Below are positions 8,037 to 15,441 of a stretch of 64,000 nt of DNA, one piece after another; within the stretch, counting starts at the first letter, position 1; every line of letters begins with the position of its first letter. The translations under genes were made by a program, and so were the position numbers. The stretch comes from Sphingomonas quercus (GTDB lineage: Bacteria > Pseudomonadota > Alphaproteobacteria > Sphingomonadales > Sphingomonadaceae), in contig NZ_JAHKRT010000006.1 of the NCBI RefSeq assembly GCF_018863195.1, positions 235,873 through 299,872 on the forward strand, given 5' to 3'. The notes under the pieces are model-generated. The model made no database searches, was not told where the DNA came from, and saw only the letters and a program-made list of their open reading frames with translations.

Positions 8037-8585
8037 TCAGGCTGCCAGGCGATCGACGCGGGGGAAGTCGATCTCGGTGCCAAGCGCTTCGTTGACGTAG
8101 TTGGTGAAGGTGTTGAGCGCGACGTGCGCGATGATCTCGAGGATTTCGGCGTCGCCATACCCTGCGGCGCGAACCTTCTCGATCTCGGCCGGAGCGACCG
8201 AACCGCGCGCTGCGGTCAGCGCCCGGGCGAACGCCACGGCCGCGGCGGCCTTGGGATCGCTCGATGTGCCGGCTCGCGCTGCCGCGATCTCGGCCTCATC
8301 GAGCTTTGCAAAGCGGCTGCCGGTATAGCTATGGGCCGACAGGCAATAATCACAGCCATTCGCTTGTGCCATCGTGAGCGCCAGACGCTCGCGGGTCGCA
8401 AGGGGCAGCTTGCCCTTGCCGAGCGCCCCTTGCAGGCCAGCCAGCGCATTGAGCGCAACCGGGCTGGTGGAGACGAGCCGGAAGATGTTCGGCACGGCGC
8501 CGAGCTGCTTCTGGACGGCTTCAAGGATGGGACGCGATGCCTCGGGAGCGTCGTCGATCGTGGCGGGGGTGGGGATCACAGACAT
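8037..8585 (-). CDS. AhpD-type carboxymuconolactone decarboxylase family protein (peroxidase-related)
   Basis: A 182-residue all-helical AhpD-fold protein with the redox motif C78-D-Y-C81 followed by S-A-H85, the arrangement used by AhpD-like alkylhydroperoxidases. The C-terminal helix, [10 protein letters not shown], is typical of the peroxidase-related subgroup. The ATG at 8585 is 18 nt downstream, in the sense of transcription, of the 19-bp palindrome at 8604-8622, a natural operator position. A close relative lies at 42878-43414. It probably reduces peroxides or handles reactive electrophiles. Confidence 0.85.
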   Translation of the reverse strand: MSVIPTPATIDDAPEASRPILEAVQKQLGAVPNIFRLVSTSPVALNALAGLQGALGKGKLPLATRERLALTMAQANGCDYCLSAHSYTGSRFAKLDEAEIAAARAGTSSDPKAAAAVAFARALTAARGSVAPAEIEKVRAAGYGDAEILEIIAHVALNTFTNYVNEALGTEIDFPRVDRLAA

Positions 8586-8603
8586 GGTGTTCAACTCCGG
8601 GAG

Positions 8604-8622
8604 GGCTTGCACCGTGCAAGCC
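8604..8622. promoter_or_regulatory. 19-bp palindrome copy B, GGCTTGCACCGTGCAAGCC
   Basis: A perfect inverted repeat (9-bp arms around one base) immediately upstream of the AhpD-type gene. It is the exact reverse complement of copy C at 10464-10482. It contains TTGCACCGTGCAA, which satisfies the T-N11-A rule for LysR-type operators. Confidence 0.6.
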
Positions 8623-8710
8623 TGACGAGAGGAAGATGGCGGGTCAGGGGGCGCGACTGAATGTCGAAAAACCGGAAGGGATTGTTCCACTTGATGGATG
8701 CAAAGGGCTG

Positions 8711-10780
8711 TCACAGCTCCAGCTGGATACGGTCCTCGTCGGCCGGCCCCTGCTCTGCCGGCACCGCGCTGCAGATCAGCACTTCATCGTCGGCGAGGCT
8801 CACTCCCGGTTGGCGGATGTGGGTCACTGTCCCCCGCAGCAACTTGGTCCTGCAGGTTCCGCAGGTGCCTTCGCGGCAGCTAAATTCGGGCGACAGGCCC
8901 CGCGCTTCGGCAAGGTCAAGAAGCGTCCCGGATGCCGGCGTCCAGCGCGCCTCCTTGGCAGACGCCATGAAGGCCACGGGCACCGGCTTCGTCGAGGCAG
9001 GGCGCATCGGCGCTTGAGTGGAGGCCGCGACGTCGGGTGCGCGGACCAGGGAGGACGGCCCGAACGCTTCGGCGTGGATGCGTGCGTCGGCGATATTCAG
9101 CATGCGCAGGCCATCGTAGAGCGCCTGGGTGAAGGCAGCCGGACCGCAGAGGTAGAAATCATAGTCGTTGAACGGCAGGAAGCGGGTGAGCAGGGCCATG
9201 TCGATCCGCCCTGCGGCGTCGTAGTCGGCGCCTTCAGCGGCGTCGGTGGGATCGCTCAGCACCCGGATGACCTTCACGGCGCTGAAGGAGTTTTCGACCA
9301 GCTTCGCCAACTCCGCGGCGAATGGGCGCTCTGCCTTCGTCCGGGCGGCGTGGAAGAGGTAGGTCGGGCGGGTACGCTGTCTGCGCACGCCCTCATAGAC
9401 GACATGGCGCAGCATCGCGAGCATAGGGGTGATGCCCACCCCGCCCGCTAGCAGGACTGCGGGGCGCGTCTCGCGGGCGTCGATGGTAAAGTCGCCGGCG
9501 GGCGCTCGCGCCTCGATCACATTGCCGACCCGGATGGAATCGTGAAGATGGCTCGAGACAGGCCCCTCGCGCTTGATGCTGATGCGATAGACCCCATCGG
9601 AGGGTGCGGCGGACAGCGTGTAGTTCCGGATGACGGGCTTGTCGTCGCCCGGAAGCATCACGCGGATCGGGAGATGCTGGCCCGCCTGGTGGAGCAGCAA
9701 TCCGGCGCCGTCGTCGGGCAGGAGATGAAAGGAACGGATCGAGCTGCTCTCGTCGACGATCTTCGTCACCTTGAGCGGGCGCCATCGGGCCGACAGTTCG
9801 GCCGCGCGCAGGCGGTTGGCGGCTTCGTCCCAGTCGCCAGTCATCAGCGAACTCGGCGACCAGGGTTCCGCTTGCATATCCCAGCGCAAGGCGAGCGCGC
9901 CGCGTCGGCGCACGACCGTCTGCGCGGTAAACGTCCAAAGCCGCTCCGCGCCCTGGAAAGCGGCGATCTCGGGACTGTCGAAGATGACCTCGGCCGTGCC
10001 GGTTATCTGGAGCACGTCGCCGGTCGCGTAATCGACGAAGAGCAATCCGGCTTTGCCGTTGAGCAGGATGTTGCCGAGCGTATTGAAGAACAGGTTGCCG
10101 TCGAAATCGGGAATGGTGAGCGTGCCATTGTCGGCGACGCGGACGAACCCGGCCTTGCCGCCGCGGTGGGAGACGTCGACTTGCCGGCGATCTCCGCGAT
10201 CGGCATAGGAGGCCACAAAGAAGCCGTCCGCCCCTCCGATCATTGTCCGGGCGGAGGCGTCGAGTGCGGCCAGGGCCTCGACGTCCCCGGCGTAGGGCAT
10301 GCCGGGATCGCGCGCATAACGGAAGTTACGAAGCTGAATGTAGCGCGGGCAATTACCGAAGCTTTGATCGACATCGATCCGGAAACCGTGCGGGCCTTCG
10401 CGGACGACGCCGTTCATGCGATTCCGCCGGCGCGTGTGCATCTCTATGCCGAGCAGTCCGATAGGCTTGCACGGTGCAAGCCCCGAGGCGGCGGGGTCGG
10501 TCGGGTCCGCGCTGGCGTCAATCTCGAGCGTAGTAGCGTCGGGAGAGCTGATGAACCCCGAGCGTCCCTCCAAGAACGTCGCCCAAGGCGCGCCGGCCTC
10601 CTCGACGCTGCCAAGCACGATGAACGGGAGCTTCGCGTAAAACTCTCGGTGCTGATCGGGCATATAGTCGCGGATGACCCGCTGACCGACCGACGCCATG
10701 CGCTCTGCGACGCCCACCTTCTCCTGAATGAAGCGCTCGCCTTCATGCCAGACCGAGAGCTTGCTGAAGTTCGCCGTCAT
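8711..10780 (-). CDS. Pyridoxamine-oxidase-like / FAD-NAD(P)H reductase / [2Fe-2S] ferredoxin fusion
   Basis: A 689-residue three-module electron-transfer protein. Residues 1-330 form a pyridoxamine 5'-phosphate oxidase-like split barrel, expected to bind a flavin. Residues 340-580 are a ferredoxin-NADP reductase-type unit with the FAD motif R-N-Y-T-L-S (about 385) and the NAD motif LLAGGVGITPML (about 443). The C-terminus is a plant-type ferredoxin with C-R-E-G-T-C-G-T-C (about 628) and a last Cys near 665. Electrons would flow from NAD(P)H through FAD and [2Fe-2S] to the N-terminal domain or a substrate there. The ATG at 10780 follows AAGAGAA. Copy C of the 19-bp palindrome lies inside it. 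Confidence 0.85.
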   Translation of the reverse strand: MTANFSKLSVWHEGERFIQEKVGVAERMASVGQRVIRDYMPDQHREFYAKLPFIVLGSVEEAGAPWATFLEGRSGFISSPDATTLEIDASADPTDPAASGLAPCKPIGLLGIEMHTRRRNRMNGVVREGPHGFRIDVDQSFGNCPRYIQLRNFRYARDPGMPYAGDVEALAALDASARTMIGGADGFFVASYADRGDRRQVDVSHRGGKAGFVRVADNGTLTIPDFDGNLFFNTLGNILLNGKAGLLFVDYATGDVLQITGTAEVIFDSPEIAAFQGAERLWTFTAQTVVRRRGALALRWDMQAEPWSPSSLMTGDWDEAANRLRAAELSARWRPLKVTKIVDESSSIRSFHLLPDDGAGLLLHQAGQHLPIRVMLPGDDKPVIRNYTLSAAPSDGVYRISIKREGPVSSHLHDSIRVGNVIEARAPAGDFTIDARETRPAVLLAGGVGITPMLAMLRHVVYEGVRRQRTRPTYLFHAARTKAERPFAAELAKLVENSFSAVKVIRVLSDPTDAAEGADYDAAGRIDMALLTRFLPFNDYDFYLCGPAAFTQALYDGLRMLNIADARIHAEAFGPSSLVRAPDVAASTQAPMRPASTKPVPVAFMASAKEARWTPASGTLLDLAEARGLSPEFSCREGTCGTCRTKLLRGTVTHIRQPGVSLADDEVLICSAVPAEQGPADEDRIQLEL
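10464..10482. repeat. 19-bp palindrome copy C, inside the fusion gene
   Basis: GGCTTGCACGGTGCAAGCC, the exact reverse complement of copy B, lies within the coding sequence of the fusion protein (it encodes L-A-P-C-K-P). A perfect 19-bp match inside a gene and in a neighbouring promoter is unlikely by chance. Confidence 0.6.
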
Positions 10781-10846
10781 CGTTCTCTTGCCTTTGCTGG
10801 AGCCTGGCGCGCGCACGCTGGCGGGCGCTCGCTGTCGGCGGCACGA

Positions 10847-11458
10847 TCAGGCCGCCAAGCCGACTGGCGTCTTCACGAAGGGCACGAAGCCCGGCAGCGC
10901 TTCGACCCGGCGAAGAAAGGCGTTCACGTTCGGATAACCCGAGAGGTCGACATTGCCCTCCGGCGCGCGTGCGACATAGCTGTAGATGGCGACGTCAGCT
11001 ATTGTGGGTTGCGAGCCCACCAGCCAGTCAGCGTCCTCCAGACGGGCTTCCAGACGGCCGAGCAGGGTATGAGCGCGACCGATCACTTCGTCGGCATTGA
11101 ACTTGGCGCCGAACACGGTGATGAGCCGGGCCGCGGCCGGGCCATAGGCGACCTCGCCGGCAGCGACCGACAACCAGCGCTGGACGGCTGCGGCGCCCTG
11201 CGGATCTTCGGGCAGCCAATCGGTGCGGCCGGCTTTCTTGGCGAGATAGACGAGGATCGCGTTCGAGTCCGCCACGACCACTCCGTCATCTTCCAGAACC
11301 GGCACCTGGCCGAACGGGTTGAGCGCAAGAAACTCGGGCCGCTTGTGTGCCCCGGCCTTGAGATCAACTTCGACCAGCTCATGGGGAACGTTGAGCAGCG
11401 ACGCGAGCAGCGCGGCGCGGTGCGAGTGGCCCGACAGAGGATGGTGATGAAGCTTCAT
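10847..11458 (-). CDS. Glutathione S-transferase family protein
   Basis: A 203-residue cytosolic GST. The thioredoxin-like N-domain begins [14 protein letters not shown], with the cis-proline turn G-Q-V-P-V-L near residue 50 and the glutathione-binding D-S-N-A-I near 64-68. The helical C-domain has the N-capping run T-I-A-D-V-A-I-Y near 152. It likely conjugates or reduces electrophiles with glutathione. It is 66 nt upstream of the fusion gene and heads that part of the minus-strand run. Confidence 0.9.
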   Translation of the reverse strand: MKLHHHPLSGHSHRAALLASLLNVPHELVEVDLKAGAHKRPEFLALNPFGQVPVLEDDGVVVADSNAILVYLAKKAGRTDWLPEDPQGAAAVQRWLSVAAGEVAYGPAAARLITVFGAKFNADEVIGRAHTLLGRLEARLEDADWLVGSQPTIADVAIYSYVARAPEGNVDLSGYPNVNAFLRRVEALPGFVPFVKTPVGLAA

Positions 11459-11858
11459 AGCGAAATCCTACGTGAAGGTCGGGTCCATTCCCGATCCGCA
11501 ACGCCATTGTGCTTCGATACCGAAGAGGCGAGAATGACCCGTCTCGGCACTTCATTATTTCGCTCGATGTAACGGTGGCGAGAACATCGGTGCCCTGATT
11601 GATATGGGTCATAACCGTGCTGCTGACGGTTTGCTTGATGGCAGCTTTTGCGAAGAGCAGCCGTCTCGCAGGCGCGGTGCGACGACCAGCCTTGGTCGAC
11701 GTCTGCCGCTTCGCCGTTGCTTCGAGGATCGCGGTTATGTCACCGCCAACCATTAGGGGCTATCCGCCGATCCAAGCGATCATGGCCGCTAGCGGCTTCG
11801 CATCCCGCAGGTTGCAAGGGTCCGATTTAGACTAGCAAGTAGCCGGGGCGGACCGGGG
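11459..11858. other. 400-nt gap upstream of the GST gene
   Basis: No convincing gene. The stretch lies between the GST start and the stop of a DUF6582-like gene, both on the minus strand. It probably carries the promoter of the GST-fusion-AhpD run. I see no strong inverted repeat or terminator in it. Confidence 0.4.
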
Positions 11859-12101
11859 CTAAAGCTTGCCGATCTCGCGCCAGGACTTCTCGCTGATTTC
11901 GACCCCGTATTTTTTTGCCGCCGCCCTGATCCGCTTCCAGGCATCATCACGCTCGTCATCGCTGACATCCTTCACCTGGTTGAAGCGGGCGACGGCGTTG
12001 CGAACGTGTGCGGCGTTTTCGAGCGGCTCCTTCCGCTGCTTCGGAAATGCGAACGAGCCCTTGGAAAGGTCGTCCCGGTCTTCGGCACGGAGCTTGGTCA
12101 T
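11859..12101 (-). CDS. DUF6582-like small protein
   Basis: An 80-residue charged, probably helical protein. The pattern L-R-A-E-D-R-D-D-L-S-K-G-S-F-A-F-P near the N-terminus, then a block on ordering alanines and V-K-D-V-S-D-D-E-R-D-D-A-W-K-R-I, matches small proteins annotated as DUF6582, often encoded near phage or stress genes. I prefer the ATG at 12101, which has GGAGG at ideal spacing, over the ATG four codons upstream. It precedes the GST run in the same direction, but 400 nt away. Confidence 0.65.
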   Translation of the reverse strand: MTKLRAEDRDDLSKGSFAFPKQRKEPLENAAHVRNAVARFNQVKDVSDDERDDAWKRIRAAAKKYGVEISEKSWREIGKL

Positions 12102-12130
12102 CGTTGCCTCCATCTATGGAAGCCCAACGA

Positions 12131-13057
12131 TCAACGAGCCTGGGGGTTCGGCCCGCCCGCAGGCGCTCGCGCTTCAGGATCCGACAGGACGGCCTCAACG
12201 AAATCGGCGAACGCGCGCGCTTTCGCAGTTGCCAGCCTTCCCGTCGGATACACCGCCCACAAGTCGATCGGCGGGAGCGTCCACTCTGGCAGCACGCGCT
12301 CCACCGCGCCGTTGGCCAGTTCGGGACCGAACATCCAGTCGGACGCCACGGCCAAGCCCATGTCGGCCAGCACCGCCGCGCGAATTCCTTCTGCGGCGCT
12401 GAGCCGGAGCCGCCCGCGCACAGCGACCGACTCCTCTTTGCCGCGGCGCCGGAACGTCCAGTTGTCGCTTTGCTGGCTGTACGTCACCGCATGATGATGC
12501 AGGAGGTCGGCCGGCACCTTAGGCGTCCCGGCGCGGGCAAGATAAGCGGGGGTCGCGACTACCGACCGGTCACCCGTCGTAATCCTGCGCGCGACCGCCG
12601 TCGAATCCGTCATCCTCCCCATCCGCAGGGCGATGTCGATTCCTTCGGACACAAGATCTATCACCCGGTCGTCCAGGATCACGTCGATATCGAGCGAGGG
12701 GTTGGCCGCCAGAAATTTCGGGAGGTGCGGCACGATCATCAACCGGGCAAAGGTGGTCGCCGCGCAGACCCGCAACCGCCCTGAGAGGCGGGCCCCCGCA
12801 CCACGCGCCTCGAGCTCGGCCTCCTCGACTTCGCGGATCGCGTCACGTGCACGCTCGTAGAATCGCAGCCCTGTGTCCGTCGGCGCAAGGCCATGTGTGG
12901 ATCGGACCAACAGCCTGACTTGAAGCCACTCCTCGAGTTGAGCGATCGTTTTCGAGACCGCGGGCTGACCGACGCCGAGTTGCCGCGCAGCCCCCGTGAA
13001 GGATCCGGTCTCCACCACCCGCACGAAAGCGGCCATTGCCTGCAGCCGGTCCATCAT
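12131..13057 (-). CDS. LysR family transcriptional regulator (3)
   Basis: A 308-residue LTTR. The winged helix (residues 1-62) includes A-A-R-Q-L-G-V-G-Q-P-A-V-S-K-T-I, and the effector domain covers 92-295. It diverges from the SDR gene starting at 13179. An ATAG-N9-CTAT element at 13069-13085 in the gap fits a LysR box, so control of the SDR and autoregulation are likely. The C-terminus ends in a proline- and glycine-rich tail. Confidence 0.88.
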   Translation of the reverse strand: MMDRLQAMAAFVRVVETGSFTGAARQLGVGQPAVSKTIAQLEEWLQVRLLVRSTHGLAPTDTGLRFYERARDAIREVEEAELEARGAGARLSGRLRVCAATTFARLMIVPHLPKFLAANPSLDIDVILDDRVIDLVSEGIDIALRMGRMTDSTAVARRITTGDRSVVATPAYLARAGTPKVPADLLHHHAVTYSQQSDNWTFRRRGKEESVAVRGRLRLSAAEGIRAAVLADMGLAVASDWMFGPELANGAVERVLPEWTLPPIDLWAVYPTGRLATAKARAFADFVEAVLSDPEARAPAGGPNPQAR

Positions 13058-13068
13058 TCCCCTCAGGA

Positions 13069-13085
13069 ATAGATATTATCGCTAT
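13069..13085. promoter_or_regulatory. Candidate LysR box ATAG-N9-CTAT
   Basis: An inverted repeat ATAG (13069-13072) and CTAT (13082-13085) sits 12 nt from the LysR (3) start, in the 121-nt divergent region shared with the SDR gene. This AT-rich dyad of LTTR form is the most operator-like sequence in the gap. Confidence 0.45.
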
Positions 13086-13178
13086 AGGCGGTCTTATCCG
13101 GCACGATGGGAATGGCAATACTCCTCATCACGAGCCGCCCATCCCGGACTGCTCATCAATTTGATCAAGGAGCACGTC

Positions 13179-13928
13179 ATGTCTCATCTTGCAGGAAAAG
13201 TGGCCGTGATCACGGGCGGATCGAGCGGCATCGGTCTGGCAACGGCCAAGCGCCTTGCGGCGGAAGGTGCCCATGTCTTCATCACAGGTCGCCGCCAGCC
13301 CGAACTGGACAAGGCAAAGGTCGAGATCGGCGGTAAGGTGACGTCGGTCCAGGGCGACGTAACCAGCCTGGCCGATCTCGACCGGCTGTACGCGACGGTC
13401 AAAGCTGAGGCGGGTGTCGTCGACATCGTCGTAGCTAATGCCGGTTTCATCGAGCATGCGACGATCTTCGACCTGAGCGAAGCCCACTATGAGAAGACTA
13501 TGGACATCAACGTCAAAGGCGTGGTGTTCTCGGTGCAGAAGGCCTTGCCGCTGATGACGCGCGGCGGCTCGATCGTCGTGGTGTCCTCCATCATCAACAT
13601 GAAGGGCGTTCCTGCGCATGGCATCTATGCCGCAGCAAAGGCCGGCGTGCGCGCGTTGGTGCGCGTCTGGGCGCAGGAGTTGAAAGACAAGGGCATCCGC
13701 GTGAACTCGCTCAGCCCCGGCGCGACCGAGACCCCAATTATCCGCGCCCAGTTCGACAGCGACGAAGCATCTGATGCCGCCAAGGGCATGTTCGCATCGA
13801 TCACGCCGCTCGGCCGGCTCGGCTTGCCGGAGGAAATTGCAGCCGGCGCTTATTTCCTGGCATCCGGCGAATCGAGCTACGTCACCGGCATCGACCTTCC
13901 AGTCGATGGTGGCTTGGCGCAGGTTTGA
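13179..13928 (+). CDS. SDR family NAD(P)-dependent oxidoreductase
   Basis: A 249-residue classical short-chain dehydrogenase. The cofactor motif T-G-G-S-S-G-I-G is at residues 12-19, N-A-G near 88, the catalytic Ser in V-V-S-S-I near 138, and Y-A-A-A-K near 152-156. The C-terminal P-V-D-G-G is also typical. The ATG at 13179 follows AAGGAG at 13167-13172. It diverges from LysR (3) and is followed by a DUF1330 gene. The substrate cannot be predicted. Confidence 0.9.
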   Translation: MSHLAGKVAVITGGSSGIGLATAKRLAAEGAHVFITGRRQPELDKAKVEIGGKVTSVQGDVTSLADLDRLYATVKAEAGVVDIVVANAGFIEHATIFDLSEAHYEKTMDINVKGVVFSVQKALPLMTRGGSIVVVSSIINMKGVPAHGIYAAAKAGVRALVRVWAQELKDKGIRVNSLSPGATETPIIRAQFDSDEASDAAKGMFASITPLGRLGLPEEIAAGAYFLASGESSYVTGIDLPVDGGLAQV

Positions 13929-13943
13929 TCTCCATCGATCGAC

Positions 13944-13978
13944 GGCTCGTGCGCGCCGTTGGAAGGATCGCACGAGCC
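13944..13978 (+). terminator. Strong hairpin after the SDR gene
   Basis: GGCTCGTGCG (13944-13953) pairs perfectly with CGCACGAGCC (13969-13978) across a 15-nt loop, 16 nt after the SDR stop. There is no T-run, so it may stabilise the mRNA 3' end or attenuate the following DUF1330 gene rather than terminate efficiently. Confidence 0.4.
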
Positions 13979-14064
13979 GGATCAGCCATCACAGATTGGC
14001 CGCGCTTTTTCGCCACGACCGGCGAGCGCAGCGCCGCCTCCCGACTAGATCAGGAAACAGCGAT

Positions 14065-14352
14065 ATGAGCGCCTATTTTGTCATGATCCGCGAAAAGACG
14101 ACCGACGCTGCTGCGCTGGCCGAATATGGGCCACGCGCTTCCCTCGCCGCACAAGGTCACCCGCTAAAGCCGCTCGCTATCTATGGAACTCTCGATCAAC
14201 TCGAAGGCGACCTTATCGAAGGAGCGGTCATTATCGAATTCCCGGACATGGCAACGGCCCGGGCCTGGTATGACAGCCCAGCTTATCAAGCTGCCGCCAA
14301 ATTCCGTCACGCCGGATCGACGTCGAAGGCCTTTTTTATTCAAGGCGCGTAG
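14065..14352 (+). CDS. DUF1330 domain protein
   Basis: A 95-residue dimeric alpha-beta barrel-type protein. Family marks are the A-Y-F-V-M-I-R-E start, the glycine-containing block Y-G-T-L-D-Q-L-E-G-D and V-I-I-E-F-P-D-M-A-T-A-R-A-W-Y-D-S-P-A-Y-Q, which is diagnostic of DUF1330. The biochemical role is unknown. The ATG at 14065 has a weak upstream AGGAAA. It follows the SDR gene in the same direction. Confidence 0.88.
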   Translation: MSAYFVMIREKTTDAAALAEYGPRASLAAQGHPLKPLAIYGTLDQLEGDLIEGAVIIEFPDMATARAWYDSPAYQAAAKFRHAGSTSKAFFIQGA

Positions 14353-14438
14353 GCGGCAGGGATGGCCGGCGGAGCTTTGAATGCCGCGGCCCGTTTCCTA
14401 TCTCGTTATTTGAGGACGCGTGCGCGGAAGAGGACGAG

Positions 14439-14702
14439 ATGGCCAATGGTTGGGCGCCCGATGGCGCCGTACAGGATCAGATTGACGACACCGTGAAGGA
14501 CGCGGTCTTGCGCGCGCGCGTCATGATGTCGGTGGGTGAAGGCAGCGACGAATGCGACGATTGCGGGGAGGATATTCCCGCCGCGCGCCGCGCCGCTCTT
14601 CCGGGAACCCGGACCTGCGTTGCATGTCAGTCGAAGCGGGACGCGAGCATCCGCAGCGCGGGGATCAACCGGCGCGGCAGCAAGGATAGCCAATTGCGCT
14701 GA
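14439..14702 (+). CDS. DksA/TraR family C4 zinc finger protein
   Basis: An 87-residue protein with a TraR/DksA-type zinc finger: C-D-D-C near residues 39-42 and C-V-A-C near 60-63. An acidic-tipped short helix precedes it. Short TraR-like proteins bind the RNA polymerase secondary channel and reset promoter choice without ppGpp. Phage- and plasmid-type members are about this length, whereas chromosomal DksA is longer. The ATG at 14439 follows AGAGGA. Confidence 0.82.
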   Translation: MANGWAPDGAVQDQIDDTVKDAVLRARVMMSVGEGSDECDDCGEDIPAARRAALPGTRTCVACQSKRDASIRSAGINRRGSKDSQLR

Positions 14703-15441
14703 CGCGTGGGCGGGTCGTTTCGCCCACTGATGGAGCCTGCTGGGTGTCAGACCGATACCACCAGCCGCGCGTGATGGCGGGGTGTTCGTCCGGTCACACG
14801 CTTTAACGCCGTCCGGAATGCGCTTTCTGATTTGTCAGCGTCTCAGACGCATCATCGAGGCATGATAAACGCTGCCATTGGCGGCTTCTGGCATGAGCAG
14901 TCGTTCCTGCTAACTGATCGGAACGCCGTTTGTTGGTTGGGAGCGGAATGGCGGCTTCTGGGCGGTCAGAGTCACAGAGCAGATATTCGACCAGAAAGCT
15001 GGAGCGTCGCCTCTGACCCAGGCGCGACGGTCCATGCGGCGGCCGCCAGCGTCGGCGTGGTTGGCCTCGTCCGTGATGAGATGGGCAAGGGCGTGGCGCC
15101 TATGGTGCGGCAAACGGAGCTGGCGCGCCGACAACGTCCCCTCGGCCGACCTGATCGCATTTGCGCGTGATCGCGGGTGCTTGCTCGGCCGCACCTGCGG
15201 CGGTGCAACTAGACGCGCGGAGGGCGATGCCCCCTGAGCCGCCGCGCGTGCAAAGTCCGCCCGATTGCGAGCGGTCGGCAAAGTTGAGCGCGGAATCCTC
15301 GAACACGGCCTTTGTCGGCTTATCGCCGAACAGACGCCGCATAACCCTCTGGCAATTCTTAACCGCGGGGTCAGCGGCGAAGACTGTGGGCGCGGACGAC
15401 GGGATGCCCCGCCCGCGCCCCTGCCGTTGCAGGCGGCCGGA
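14703..15441. other. 739-nt stretch without a clear gene
   Basis: Several overlapping open frames exist on both strands, but none has a recognisable domain or start signal. The 13-base word TGGCGGCTTCTGG occurs twice (14879-14891 and 14949-14961), 70 nt apart. The stretch looks like eroded coding sequence or spacer between the DksA-like gene and the 3' end of the nuclease gene. Confidence 0.4.

Noticed and set aside
11379..11753. Minus-strand 124-codon frame overlapping the start of the GST gene
   Set aside because: It overlaps a well-supported GST gene in another frame and has no family similarity.
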